Below are positions 11,763-24,596 of a stretch of 64,000 nucleotides of DNA, one piece after another. Made by a program: the position numbers and the translations under genes. Every line of letters starts with the position of its first letter. Within the stretch, counting starts at the first letter, position 1. Origin of the DNA: Lingula anatina (Eukaryota; Brachiopoda; Lingulata; Lingulida; Lingulidae); NCBI RefSeq assembly GCF_001039355.2, contig NW_019775702.1, positions 466,697 to 530,696 of the forward strand, written 5' to 3'. Below the pieces are notes generated by a model, which was not told where the DNA came from, searched no databases, and saw only the letters and a program-made list of their open reading frames with translations.

Positions 11763-14700
11763 CTAGAAGGGGAATCATTCAAGCAGTTTGGGTATATTTC
11801 CTGAGATAACTTCAAAATTCTGAAAATTATGATAAGCAAAACCCTACTGCATTGTGTATTGACAATAACAATTTCTTAAGACATAAGCACAATGTTATAA
11901 TAATATTCAGCATAGATATTAACTTACTAGTAAAGCATAACTAAACAGCAAAGCTGACAAATGTACAGACACCATACAGGAAACAAGGCAGCACAGCTGT
12001 AAAATGTACAGACATTATGCAGAAAAAAGTGCACAAAATAATGCTTTCAAATAGCATATCCACTCTTATCCTCTTACATTATGTACTACAGGTAACATGG
12101 ACATTGAAAAACTGGCAAGTGATTCAGTTCCATTTGATAGAAAACGCTAATGTATGCAAAATGAAAATTTCACACCTAAAAAAAAAAATAATAATAATAA
12201 TAATTACCGTAAATGTAAACTGATAATGTTCTGCCTTTTTACTAAGCAAAGCAACTGGGTAAATTTAAAGTAAAACAAAAATATGGTTTGGAAGTTATGG
12301 GGTGAACATCATGTGTCAGACAGTGACAGCACAGACAGACAGAACAATCAGAATGTATACAGACACTTACAGTATCTGTACATAAAAAAACAATCATCTC
12401 TGCACTCTTTCTGATACAAATGCTTCTAAATAAGGTAGGTAAACATAGTATATAATATATCAAAATAATCTGTTCTACAGATTAATTTTCACATATCTAA
12501 TATCATGTTATATTATATTAGCCCTCATTAGATCCTGATTGCAATAAACAGTGTTAACTGCAATCTCAATGGAGTAGGTGGAAAAATCTGGTGAGGTGGC
12601 AGCAGCTTTGGGAACACCTGCTACCGGGAGATATGACATAAAACATCATTCAGGTACATTTCTACACTGAAAGGTAAAGTTTCCTTGATATTGTAACACA
12701 TAGATGCTTAGTTAAATCTGACAGCATTATATACACGCTATATATTTATTATCTAGAAAATTGAGCCAAAGAGGAAAAGATATTATTCAGATACAAGTAT
12801 GGTTCTTCTTTAACATTCATCACAAAAACATGCATAACATTACATTCATCACAAAAACGAAGCCTAGCATAGAAAAAATGTTTAAATCTTGCATATGAAA
12901 TAACAGTTAGTGGCATTCATGGTAAACACAGATTTCAATCATGTTTATCGCTCTTTCAATACTTTCAGCAATTTCAAGATTTGTGAATGTACTATTTAAA
13001 TAAATACATTTGACTTGGAATTCAACTAGCTGTTCTGAATATTCTTATCAGCTTTTTCAGGTAAGTATTATGTTTAAAATATTGTGACGGGCAATAATAA
13101 TTCAATTTTGATCAAATAAACTGTGCAATAACCTCAGCTTTACTTTTGGATAAATAATGCAACTGCAGAATAGGAGATTTTTAATTTTGCTTTTCAAAAA
13201 ATCGGTTTTATGCAACAGTATTTCACTTCATCTTCCACTGGGGCCTAATGTATACTTTAAAATTACTTTGATTATTATAGGTTTAACATACAGAGCTCAT
13301 TGTGACCAATTTCTGTGGAATTCTCCAAGTTTTGAAAAAAAGACCAAACTAATACTTCCTTATCTAATAGTCAGTACGTGAAAAATTATAACAAAAGATA
13401 TTTATTGAAAATGCATACCAGAGAACTAAAATAATAAACACATTCTCTTTCAGGCCTACAAAATATCTTCCAAAATGATGACTTGTATTTTTTTATTATT
13501 TTTATTTATTTATTTATTTATTATTATTATTGTTGTTGTTGTTGTTGTTGCTGCTGCTGCTGTAGTTTCCTGTTTAGATTGATTTTCTGCCACATAAATG
13601 CCTACATATACAATGTCTGGAATCTGTCTTCAAATTGAAGAATTGAGACAGTCTGAACAGAATGTAACTAAATGTTAGACTAAATGGAGATTGAAGGAAA
13701 GATTCAGTCTCCACAGAATAAAAAAATCAATTTCAAAATTTTATCTGCAAATGGTAGCATATGCAGATGTAAAGGTGTCCCTCACAGCTTAATTTTTTTT
13801 TTTTTTATGAAATCCGTATGAAAAATAATATATGCTATTCAGAAACAAATTTGACTGATATAAACACTGACTGTGTATAGCTTGAATTTTTCTCTTTGCT
13901 CACAAACTGCTTTGTTGCAAGGTCAAGAGAATCTCCTTCCATCAGTCAGCTCACTTTATATTAATTGTCATCTAATCTAGACAAGGGTCATTTCATCTAG
14001 ATGGCTGCAGAATCTCTGGCAAAAGGGATGCCCATTTCCAACCTCTGCATTTCATACAGCTTTCTACTTCACATCAGATCAATAGTGCAAATGAACAGTC
14101 CTATTAACTTCTAAAAATGCAGACATTTGCTTGATGAAATGAAGCTGATGGGAGTTTTATAGCAAAATGGTAGTGGAATCTTGAACTGTTGGCTTGGCTT
14201 TCATTACAGTGACTGCATCTAAAAAATGGAACTGCAACACAAACATCCCACTATGCAACAAATTTTCTTCTTAAATGAAAAGATTTCTTAGCATATGTAA
14301 TTTGTTTTTCAGTTTTCTGAGAGTCAACATCAACCTTTTTATGTCTATATAAAAGTACTGAAACTAATACAGGACAACTCCAACTCACAGAAACTAGTTC
14401 TGATGTCATTATATAAAAGATAACTAAAACATCATGTTTAGTTTAGTTTACTAAATTACACATTACTTAGTCCATAAATTTCAAATGCCAATGTCATCTT
14501 ATCTATATAGAACAATCTTAATTTTGCGTCAAACTGACATAATGGTGTACTATGTAATATCAGTTTGATCTATGTACCTCAAACACATGATCAACAAAAG
14601 AAAAAAATGTTATGGCTATACAATAACAAAATGACCTATAAACTGCACATCATTTTTTCCTGTCCCACACTCACCACTTATTATGGAGAAGTAATCAAAG

Positions 14701-15697
14701 CTATCGCTGCCGTAGTTAATTAACATAGGTTGACAGCAGCCTGTATTTGGGCATAGAAAACAGACTCCAGGGAAATTCATATTAAATAATGCATTCTGAT
14801 TATGTGATTTGTCTCAAAAAATTAAAAATGCTATCAATCTGAATCCCAATTTGAAGCATTTAAAAAGATCAGAGACATGGCGAAGAATCAGCTGAATTTT
14901 GTTGCAGGCAAAAAACTTAGCATCAACAGATGATGAGAGGCTTGTATATAATGTTTCTTACTCAGTCAGGTCAAAACTGGTGATCAGCTTGGGGGGAAAA
15001 CTTGTTTCTGGCCAGGGCTCTGCTCAAACACCTTTCATAAACCCCAGGAATACCTCCACACAGGAGAAGGATGCGCTGCTATTTGACACACCTCTAGGCG
15101 CTGCCTAGCAGTGCAGAGATATTTGTACCCTGGCTGTATTGAGGCACTCCCTTGTGGAACCAACTAGATCAGGCTTACGCACATTTCTCTAATCACCCCC
15201 AAGGCTCAGAAATCTGCGACATGGGAACTGTGAGCCTTATTGCTTTTCCAATAAAATGGAGCTTTGAAAAATGACTCTGGCAGAACATTAGTAAAAGCCT
15301 AAATACAGCCAAATAAAAGAGCTCCCTGGAGCAAGGGAACAAAGCACAAACATATTTATCACCACTTGCCCACATGGTAACATGATTGCATTGTTTCAGG
15401 CCTTGACATTCACAGTAAGGCAGCAAAAATTTAACTGGAAAGAATATAATAAAGATTGTTTAGATTAAGTCCAATACATCAAAACCAAAGCAAGCCCATT
15501 TATTTTCCCCTGAACAATGTAGCAAAACTAAACGAATCATTAATTAACTTTTTTCCTTCACTTTATTGCTATAGGCAACAAAAAGATCCAATATATATAT
15601 ATATATATATTCTTTGATACAGATAATCTGTTACCAAGGCTGTCACAGAGAATGTCATAAGATGACACTTTACAGGACTTTATAATATTATACAAGT
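11763..15697. other. Long stretch without a recognisable gene
   Basis: Mostly AT-rich with TAA runs near 12187-12206. The part from about 14860 to 15440 is less AT-rich and carries short frames on both strands (14899-15108 plus, 15193-15426 minus). These lack coding character, so it is better viewed as a possible conserved non-coding block or old repeat. The stretch is probably intronic or intergenic. Confidence 0.4.
13494..13563. repeat. Compound microsatellite (TTTA/TTA/TTG/CTG)
   Basis: Consecutive runs of TTTA, TTA, TTG and CTG units in one 70-bp block. The ordered change of unit suggests successive mutation and expansion at one site. Confidence 0.9.
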
Positions 15698-15803
15698 NNN
15701 NNNNNNNNNNNNNNNNNNNNNNNNNNNNNNNNNNNNNNNNNNNNNNNNNNNNNNNNNNNNNNNNNNNNNNNNNNNNNNNNNNNNNNNNNNNNNNNNNNNN
15801 NNN
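15698..15803. other. Assembly gap, 106 N
   Basis: A run of Ns. The flanks do not obviously overlap, so this is an ordinary scaffold gap, unlike the six single-N joins. Confidence 1.
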
Positions 15804-17049
15804 ACTAATACTTCACTCCCTTGATTTTGATTTTGAAATTCTGCCAAATCACCATATGCATGCACCCTCTTTGTTAATCATCACTTTATGATATGACAAA
15901 ATCAAACTTGATTTTCAAGTGAAAAATGACACCTAAATACTAGATATATCAAATAATAATATACCATGATAGGTGATATATAATCACAATTCAGCATTTT
16001 TCAAATGCCTTAAATTTGTTTATTGAAAATGTTTAATTTCCTGTTGCATGTGTACATGAATGGACCTAAGTAGATATCAGAGTTTGTAATAAATAATGTT
16101 TTTCAGGATGTTTCTGCATCTTTATTAGCTAAAAAAAACAATACCATAATTATATGTTAATAAGAAAGGCAGCTGAACAGTCAACATACTACTTCCAGGA
16201 ATGGAAATGGCCGTGTTTACTTCACTACCACTTCTCTTCACTTTATCTTAAGTATTCAGGTGAATACAGCAAACAACAATCTATTCATAATTGTAAGCAA
16301 ATGTTGGTTTCATGAAAGCATCATCTAGTCTCCAGAATGGATGAAAATGATACAAAATAAGAGCAAACATTTTAATTTTGCAGCATATAAACCTGTGTTT
16401 TAGTATAAACCACAACTTCTTGGCAATGTAATTAAAGGGATACACCGGATAAACACATCCAAGTTCATTACACACACAAGTACTTTCTACTCTTGTGAAT
16501 CAATAAAAAAAATTACATGGTTGTACATCTTTCAATTTCTTAAACTCCTCCTTCCACGTATGCTGCCATTTTAAGCCCAAATGAATCCCAGAATGCAGTG
16601 TACCTCTGCAGTATGTGACGTTGATATAACCACACCATCATGCCAAAGCGTCAAGTATAGGCCTACTAGTAGACTCACCCTTTAAGACATCAACAAAAAA
16701 GGGCTTATTTTCAAAACTGAACGGGCATTGTAGAAAAACTATATGCTTTCTACTGGTATATAGATCTTTTTTTTTAATGATAATACATGGATGAAGATCT
16801 GTACACCTGGATGATTGGGGCTTACATTGTTATAATAATTTCTGCTGTAACTCTTAAACTCAAACTGGAGCATATCATCAATCACTAATTACTATGAGTT
16901 GGTGTTTCCTTTCAAGCCATGGTAAAAAAACTCCAAAAGAATCAACATTTTCTGGTTGCTTATTAGCATTGGAGACAGTGTTAGATAACATGCTTTCTTT
17001 CAGCACATAGATGTCCATTTTCTGACCTCTCATATTACTCATACCTTAC
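15804..17049. other. AT-rich stretch, no gene seen
   Basis: Short frames only. From about 16820 on, the sequence is repeated at 24359 onward. Confidence 0.4.
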
Positions 17050-17072
17050 CTGGTGCGTAATCAACTTGAACA
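17050..17072 (-). CDS. Candidate 23-nt microexon, unknown gene
   Basis: On the minus strand the acceptor aattttgcag, 23 exon bases and the strong donor gtaaggtatg are identical in the second copy at 24597-24619. With one base carried in it reads VFKLITHQ and exits in phase 0. That fits between the exon at 33234-33374 (one base left over) and that at 11685-11762 (phase 0 entry). This is inferred from phase and sites only. Confidence 0.3.
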
Positions 17073-17715
17073 CTGCAAAATTTAATTTTTAGATATTAGT
17101 ATTTTAAAACTTGATCAGTGCTAAGTACGACAGATATTAATTTCTTTTAGGCAATGTTCAGTCACTCACAGATATTAGTACTGTGAACAAAAGCTTTCAT
17201 TGTGATAACCTGCAGTCTTCATTTCTACTTACTTGTCTTTTATCTTTGGAACAGCATGTTTTAATTGCAGGTTGTAAAAAGAATTTTTATTTTCTTGCAT
17301 CACGTATTTTAATATATATAAATACAACTGGACAGTAAAATTATTGAGCCCCATAAGACATATCAAAGGGGTCATTCAGAATAGAAAATCCGAGTATCAA
17401 CAGAACCAAGGATCAAATATGGCAGACCCTACATGAAAGGAAGACTGCTTAATCCTGTAATGGTCTCTCTGCCTCTCACACGCCTCTCCACGCGTTGTCC
17501 CTGCAATTAAATCTCGGCTCCATTCTACCGGATGCGTGGGGAAAATCATAAAATCTGCCAATCTCAAAATCTGTGGGTGACTGGGAAAGTGATGTCATCT
17601 ATTGTTACATCACTTCTATCCCGCTGACAACTGCTTTTAAGCCTGCCCGTGTGTTATTTTAATATATATCTGCGTATCCACGATACTGGCTAACAACAAT
17701 TGGTTATCATCTTTT

Positions 17716-18266
17716 ACCCCATTCACACTACAGTTGCAAAAATACACATTTCCATAATTCGTTTCTATTTTCGTGAGGAATCCGATTCGGTATTGCGTTC
17801 ACACTCGCGAAGCGAAACCGAATCCCACGTTGAAAATTTCAGGTTTAACTTCCAGTTTTGAACACTTGCGCATGCGCCGCACAGGAAAACTCAAAATACC
17901 AACAAAAAAGTGTGACAGCAAATGTATCTCAAAAAGACATTCCAGCATTCTTGGGAAGCATAAGATGGCAAAATAAGTTTGTTGCCTCATGTTGTAGTGA
18001 GTGGTGACCTCCAAATACATTTGGTGCAATCGCTAAAGTAATAAACAAGTTCATAGATACCCGCACTCATCTGCACACATGCGCAGTAAGATCTGTACAG
18101 GTGTCGATTCTGGTAAGTTATTCGGATCGCGCTTAGAAATCCACCTCGCTTGCAGGATTGAAAATTCGCATTACAGAAATCCTCTTGCGTTCACACTACT
18201 GCATTTATTTGAATTGTGACCTAATTCGCAACTTATCCGGATAACTGAGCGTCGTGTGAATGGGGT
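17716..18266. mobile_element. MITE with ACCCCATTCACAC ends, allele 1
   Basis: The element begins ACCCCATTCACACTACAG and ends with GTGTGAATGGGGT, a perfect 13-bp terminal inverted repeat. It is about 550 bp and richer in CG than its surroundings. The phrase GCGTTCACACT recurs near both ends. No transposase frame is present; open frames on both strands inside it are shadows. The target duplication is not clear (T-rich flanks). The same insertion is at 25245-25799, so it predates the split of the two copies. Confidence 0.75.
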
Positions 18267-18695
18267 ATTTGAAAGTCTGTCCAAATATTCATATGTGTTG
18301 GATTACAATTGGGGTACTTTCATGTGAAAAGGGATGGATTTTTCTTATTATAACAAACAATTTTGTGCTTCCAAACATTGCTGTGTATTTTAAACTTTTA
18401 AATTCTTACCTGAAAATGACACTAAAACAACACTTAAACCTGGGACACAGACATACCAGTCTGTTTTGCAGCTGTATATTGTGAAAAAGAAAGCTCTCAG
18501 AATAGTATTGTCATGTTTTTTGGTCATCTCAGGGATCGGCAAACACACTAGAGAAAAACAAAAACTGCTCTTTGTCGCAAATTTTGCTGAGTGAAAATAG
18601 AAAAAAACGAGTTGTTGTGCATTACTATCGTTTTTGTTTTCAACTTCAGTACAAACTGTTATCTCCTATACACATGAACTATACAAATCATTTAA

Positions 18696-19125
18696 GGTCG
18701 GTGATAGGGTTAAATACGCTTAAAATCGTGTTTTTGAGTTTTTTGTGTGTTTATATTAATCAAAAAAGTATCTAACGTTGGATGTAATAATTTTTATGAA
18801 TTTGCATCGCAAAATGCGTCTTTTGATGAGTTTTTCAACCGGCACGCGCCCCAGTCAGGCTGACAACTAAGCCACGCCTCTGTTACTAAGGGCCGTTGCC
18901 ATGAGGGGGTCGGAGCACAGTTAATGAGTTATAAGCCGATTACGTGTGCGGTAATAGGTCATAAGTCTTACATCAGCTTAGCAGCGAAGAAGTCTAGNCC
19001 GTTGGACACTGTACTTAATCCCCATCTTTAATTGGCCTTTCGGGAAGTTTGTTTTAATTTTTTATAAAAACTTATAAGCCCAGGGCTTTGTTTCTATGAC
19101 TTTGGTCCTTTTACTATCACCGGCC
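18696..19125. mobile_element. TTAA-flanked MITE, present in one allele only
   Basis: Element ends are GGTCGGTGATAG and CTATCACCGGCC, with TTAA duplicated at 18692-18695 and 19126-19129. The matching position in the other copy (26222-26225) is an uninterrupted single TTAA. This filled/empty pair defines the element exactly. The single N at 18998 lies inside it, so its true length may be larger than the 430 bp shown. It resembles a piggyBac-type non-autonomous element by target site. Confidence 0.85.
18998..18998. other. Single-N contig join
   Basis: One N inside the MITE at 18696-19125. Collapsed repeat copies would explain why the contig broke here. Confidence 0.8.
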
Positions 19126-20694
19126 TTAATTTCAGGATTTAAATTCCTGAAATACACTCTGCTTTTCATAAAACAACGTGTAAGGAAACCCTGTCATCTG
19201 AGCATGTTTTCACAGATGTTATGAACCAATCCTGTTTTGTTTCCTTCAGACTTGCATGACAGCAAAACTAAAGCTAGGGTGTAGTTTTGTTTCCCCATAC
19301 AGATTCGGCCCAAGGACGTAAATAGTGGATATTTCCATTGATGACTTTATGACCAGGCCACATGAATATTAAATGAGACTAATTAAATTAGCTATAGCCA
19401 GTCCCCACTTTTTGGCGTGTAATTAAAAAAAAAAAAATTCATGTCATCACTGCTTAACCGCCGATTCAGGATCGCAGCATGCTTTTCCAACTCTGTGAAG
19501 TTAATTGTACTTTTCCCTGAGCATTTTTATGTGTTTAATATTACATTTTCCAAACTTTATGAATATAAAACAAAATACGTTGCATATTCTTAATAGATAT
19601 GTTAAAAATCAGTTTCTCAAAAAAAAAAAAAAAAAAAAAAAATTCACCTTTCTGTAACTATGTTCATTTTAATTCAACAATTAATGAGAAGGAAACATAC
19701 CTTTCTGGTCCATATCTCAATGAATAAACTCGGATTTTGAAATGAAATGTCAGCAAAATAAGAGTCTAAGTTTACATAAACACTCTCTGATAAAGGAGCT
19801 ACTCACTGTCAAACAAAACAAAAAAAGCATATTTACCAGTTACGATGGACACCAATGTTCCGTTGTCACTTGATGTATTATTTCTTTACTTCAAATCCTG
19901 AAAACGAACAAATTACACCATTACTGGAACTTCAATCTGAGGGTCACTGAAATTTCCAAATCAATTATATCTAGTGTGTAAACAATGTAGGAAACTTTTT
20001 CTAAAAATAAAATTAAATATTACTCATTTGTCAAGTAACAGAGTATTAACATAAACTTTTCTGTATATCTCTTGTAATTTGTCTATATCTACTACCCTAT
20101 ATGTATATTAACTATCAGCACGCTTAATGTAGGTGGTGGTAACCACAAAAATCCAAAAAATAATGTATCTTTACCTACTTTATAATCACACATCACATCC
20201 CTGTCCTCAACTCCTGTACAAACATTACAGAAAAAAAAAACCTTACAGTAACAAGCACCATACCTTAACATATGACTTGTTGATTCCAATGAAATCAATT
20301 TCATTAAAAAATATAAATTACATTAATTCCAGTATAGTTTTTCACCAATACTTAACCAATCATCCAAAATACGAACCAATAACCACATGGAATCAACACG
20401 TTATTCTATTGTCAGTCACATGCAATGGAATACCTACAGATAACTGGTTCTAAGAAAACCGTCTTTCGTCTGCTGAACGCAAGCTTGTATAATGAATGAC
20501 CTTTGCAGAACACTGTTTATGCCGTCATTTAGCTGCTTTAATGATGGCCTCAAATCAATCCAAAACCCTCCAATAAGGTTTCTGAAATGACGTCAATTTT
20601 CACTGCCTCTGCTTTACAGCTTGTCATTATCATAATGCCAAACAACTTTCCTCTGTCCTATAATGTTTCTTAATGTGATAGCAACACACATGCT

Positions 20695-20765
20695 ATGGGC
20701 ATCAGTGGATGCTTTCCTCTGAATGCCAGATATTGATACAGTAAAAGCTATCAACTGATGCCTAT
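20695..20765. other. Pre-miRNA-like hairpin, allele 1
   Basis: The 71-nt segment folds with 20695-20715 pairing to 20744-20765: 20 pairs including one G-U, one mismatch and one single-base bulge, with a 28-nt loop. Size, loop and imperfections match animal miRNA precursors. The arms do not match any miRNA I recall, so its identity is open. The same bases occur unchanged at 27801-27871. Confidence 0.4.
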
Positions 20766-21099
20766 CTCACAACCTATGGAATGTCTCCAAATATCAATAG
20801 CTCAATACAACTTAAAAAAAACAAACAAACAATGGAGAACAGTAACACATTAACATGAAAGATCTTATAGAATATCATATATATAACCTATTTATCTTAC
20901 TATCATGATCAGAAAATTGGATACATCTGTTTACCTACTGTTAATCTTGGTGAAAAAATAAAATTACTATGAAGATGGGAGGAGGGATTCCAAAAGTAAT
21001 TTTTTTCAATTTGATAAGTTTACTCACCAGCAATATTAAAAACACTTTGAAAAGCCCAAAACAGATAAGGTAGGGCAAAATCTGTTCTAGATATAGCAA

Positions 21100-21100
21100 A

Positions 21101-21139
<39 letters not shown>

Positions 21140-21145
21140 AATAAA
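21100..21145. repeat. (AAAT)n microsatellite
   Basis: AAAT tetranucleotide run; the second copy (about 28230-28255) has fewer units, a length polymorphism between the two copies. Confidence 0.9.
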
Positions 21146-21570
21146 ATAAAAAATCCAGTAAAATTTAACAATTTTCCAATAATCAGCAAGGCATAACCTA
21201 TCTTAAACCATTGAAAAAAATACAGACCTATAAAACCATTTTTTGAGCCTTATATCAAACGTTGTCCAAAATGCCTTCTAAATTTTTGTAAAGTCTCAAA
21301 AGCTACTCATGAATGAAGTATTGTTGTGGCATAGATGCTGCTTTCAGTTCCAAGATTCAGATGAAGTATTGTTGGTAGTGTGGTGCTAATATAGGTAGAA
21401 ATTAAGAATATGGTAACCACTCCAGTGAGAAGAAGAATGCAGAAAATAGCAAGATGGCAAGAGCACTGGCAACCTGCATTTTACCATGTACATAAAGTCA
21501 TTCACCTAAGTTTATAGGAAAAATGTAGTTTGGCAGTCATATTGTAAACAACAGATGTGTCATGACAGTA

Positions 21571-21990
21571 ACAGCAACAACATATACAGATACAGTACTC
21601 AGAACACACACACAGACACAATACATGGCATTTGCATGTTTCCTGGCCACCAAAATGTACAAATTGGGACGCAAAATGTGCAAATCAAAGTACTATTAGT
21701 TATTCAGAGATATACCTCAATAACAGGAAGAGTGTGTCAGCTACTAGACCAACTACACTGTGTGTGAATCTAGAAGAAGGGTGACAGCAACAACATATAC
21801 AGACACAGAACTCAGAATTAACACATACACACAATACATGTGGCATTTGCATGTTTTCTGGCCACCAAACTACAAATTGGGACACTATATGTGCAAACCA
21901 AAGTACTATTGGTTCTTCAGAGATATCTCAATAACAGGAAGACTGTGTCAGCTACTAGACCAACTACACCACATGTGAATCTTGAAGAAG
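21571..21990. repeat. Two tandem ~213-bp units, allele 1
   Basis: Two adjacent units each start ACAGCAACAACATATACAGA (21571 and 21784) and share most of their length, including GTCAGCTACTAGA near the end. The other copy of the block (28668-29080) also has two units. The small frames encoded are shadows of the repeat. Confidence 0.9.
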
Positions 21991-22041
21991 AAGAGTTTTC
22001 CAACAATTTTGAAAGATAAAAATTACTAACACCTTGCCTTT

Positions 22042-22077
<36 letters not shown>

Positions 22078-23922
22078 GCAGAATGATCAAATCAGACGTT
22101 CAAGCCAAAACAATGTTAAATTATTTTAAAAATTATTTTGCTTAATCACATGTTTAGGTTTGGTGAAAATGTAAGTAATAATAAGAGCTTAAAATGAGTT
22201 CAGATATACTAATTAATGTTTTTTTAATATGGAAAAAAAACAAGGCTAGTGAATTAGTTCCCTTTTTTAAAGAAATTGGACAAAATAGGCATATGTCTTC
22301 AGAATTCTTATACAAAATTGCTAAAGATCTGTCCTAAAACAAATAGTAGAATAATCTCATCTGTGAGTTTCTTGACCAATGCAAATATCATGATGAATAG
22401 TCCCTGTCAAGATCATGTCCATAGCTCTTCCTGTCTAATAACATAATCTGTTAATGTCTTAGCTGCTTTCTGGCTCATGTGTCTTCCTTGTCTATGGAGA
22501 CATCTTCCCTTCCAAATATTGGATTTTTTTTAAACATAGTATAACATAATCATGTTAGGCTCTTGAGTGCACAAAATGTTGCTAGATAAATTTGTATCAA
22601 ACAAAATTTTATCATATTGCTATCTTAAAATTTCCAAATCAAAAACAGCAGTTCGTTATCGCCTTACTTAATTTTAAAATCTACATATCGTAATACCCTA
22701 ACCAATGAAACCATTGTCAATCACCTTAACTAACCTTATGACAGCCTATCACTCAAACAACTGTTAATCCAATAACAGCACAGAATGCCAAGACCTATCA
22801 CTTGGAATAACATCTGGGAATTATTCAATATGTATCACCTTCTTGATGGGATCTTTTTTTACTCAAAGACTGGCTGAATGGTGAAAACAGAATACAAAAC
22901 ACTAACTAAATTCTACAAACCACAAACTAAATAAATGAAAATATACGAATTAAAGAAAAATATCACAATAATACACAAAAATAACTATAACTTTAATAAG
23001 GGAACCAGTGATGCTCCATTTTAATCTGATATACATGTATATGAACTATGACAAACTGCAGTAGTAGTGAGCACACTCAGCAATAAAAGGTTGAGCTTTG
23101 CTCTTGTACTACAGCAACTACAATTTGATAATGTATCGTATCTATTTGCACAATATAGCAAAATAACAGTTAATTTTTTTCTGTTAAAATCAACCTAAAA
23201 CCTGAGAGACTGAATTACTTTTATTTGCTGCACTGCATTTACAGGGTTGTCTTCAGAGAAGGGATAAATTTTTATCTCCACTGACGCAATGTCCTCAAAA
23301 ATAGGAGTAAAAATTTGGCTCAATCTACAACACATTAAAAACACTAAACAGTAAATTACTTTGACAAAGAAAAATATAATATTTTCATTAATTCAAAATG
23401 AGCATTTTTATTTTCTGGCAGGCAATTTGCATGATCCCTGTAAATAGCAACTGGGTTAATTAACAGTGAAAAACAGCTTTTTTCATAGTCTGTGATCTGT
23501 GGTAATTACTGCAGTCATTTACAGAAGACTTTGCTCTCTAAGACCTATTAAATCATTACCTGTACTTGAACAGCTTTAGATGGTTTACTTTAGAGAAGCA
23601 GTCTGTTTGAAAGAAAAAAAAAACTTAATAGCTTGATTACTATGTAAGAGAGTCATCAAAACAGAACCTCTGCACTTGACATGGCCAATTAAGTAACTGA
23701 AAAAGGAACAATCACTTTATAACACTTATAAATGCATGATATGATACTTCTAGTCATTTGTAGTTGTTTTCTGCACATTTTGATCACTTAGGACCTTAAC
23801 TGCTACACAGAAAAGAAATGGTCACCTAAAACAAGTTGAATTTCCAAGTTCTAGTTTTGTTTACTTTTTAAGACCTGTAATTTAGCAAGGAATCATCATC
23901 ATCAAGTATATTTTGTTTACTA
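21991..23922. other. Non-coding stretch, partly strongly conserved between copies
   Basis: Contains a poly-A run (about 22048-22076). 23180-23900 differs little between the copies. No exon is convincing. It may hold regulatory sequence. Confidence 0.4.
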
Positions 23923-24357
23923 CATGGGCGTAACTAGGCATACGCACGGATGCACTGTGCGTACAATTTTTTGAGCCAATCATGATATTATTCTCTATAA
24001 ATTTAGTGTATTTTTCACGAAAAATAATCGAAAATCCTCTTCGATTGCAAGTTAGAGTCACCTGAATGTACAAATCTTCTGTATGAATCGTATACGCACC
24101 ATTGTTCTGACGCCCCCCGTCTCGTTTGCTTTCACAGAACTGAGGTAAATAAACAATACTAGCTACCTCCAGAAGTCCTATCTTCCTTTGCCTCTTAATT
24201 GGAGGCATTCAGCCCTTCAACTCTCAGGTAGCCTTTGTCTTAAGTGTGTCGAATGCACACTCGCTGGCGAGATTTATCTCAGATAAAAATCTACCTGTGT
24301 TATTTTCAAAGAGCAGCTCCAGCAGACCTGGGGACATTAGATAAAATCTGGACAATG
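23923..24357 (-). mobile_element. Partial hAT-like insertion, one allele only
   Basis: The left end CATGGGCGTAACTAGG resembles hAT termini, and the flank GTTTACTA (23915-23922) is a candidate 8-bp target site that is uninterrupted in the other copy at 31000-31007. The element runs to the contig end at 24357, so its other end is missing. The minus strand has short open frames (24224-24418 across the join and 23882-24208) with no clear transposase motif. The interior may be a decayed transposase end. Confidence 0.6.
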
Positions 24358-24358
24358 N
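24358..24358. other. Single-N contig join
   Basis: Left of the N the sequence is inside a hAT-like insertion. Right of it the sequence restarts at the position equivalent to 16820. Confidence 0.9.
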
Positions 24359-24596
24359 CCTGATTGTTATAATAATTTCTGTTGTAACTCTTAAACTCAA
24401 ACTGGAGCACATCATCAATCACTAATTACTAGGAGTTTGTGTTTCCTTTCAAGCCATGGTAAAAAAACTCCAAAAGAATCAACATTTTCTGGTTGCTTAT
24501 TAGCATCGGAGACAGTGTTAGATAACATCCTTTCTTTCAGCACATAGATGTCCATTTTCTGACCTCTCATATTACTCATACCTTACCTGGTGCGTA

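Larger units (their letters stand above)
19126..21570. other. Non-coding stretch with poly-A and a hairpin
   Basis: Contains a poly-A tract (about 19619-19642, longer in the other copy), a pre-miRNA-like hairpin (20695-20765) and an AAAT run (21100-21145). Around 20460-20790 the sequence is nearly identical between the two copies, more so than its surroundings. No gene is seen. Confidence 0.5.
16820..23922. repeat. Haplotype block 1, first copy
   Basis: This 7-kb block aligns in direct orientation with 24359-31007, with scattered SNPs and small indels. It contains the single-N join at 18998 and carries a TTAA-flanked insertion (18696-19125) missing from the other copy. It ends where a hAT-like insertion starts (23923). 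The pattern fits two alleles placed in series. Confidence 0.85.

Noticed and set aside
15680-15865. 61-codon minus-strand frame
   Set aside because: More than half of it is the N gap.
17773-18029. Overlapping frames on both strands, repeated at 25302-25558
   Set aside because: They lie inside an inverted-repeat MITE, overlap each other on opposite strands, and have no splice context or known domain.
19837-19883. Possible minus-strand exon (NNTSSDNGTLVSIVT), repeated near 26948-26995
   Set aside because: With the good acceptor all three frames contain stops; the open frame needs a poor acceptor and a phase that no neighbour supplies.
21028-21088. Possible minus-strand exon with good splice-like borders
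   Set aside because: The two alleles differ by a one-base indel inside it that would shift the frame.
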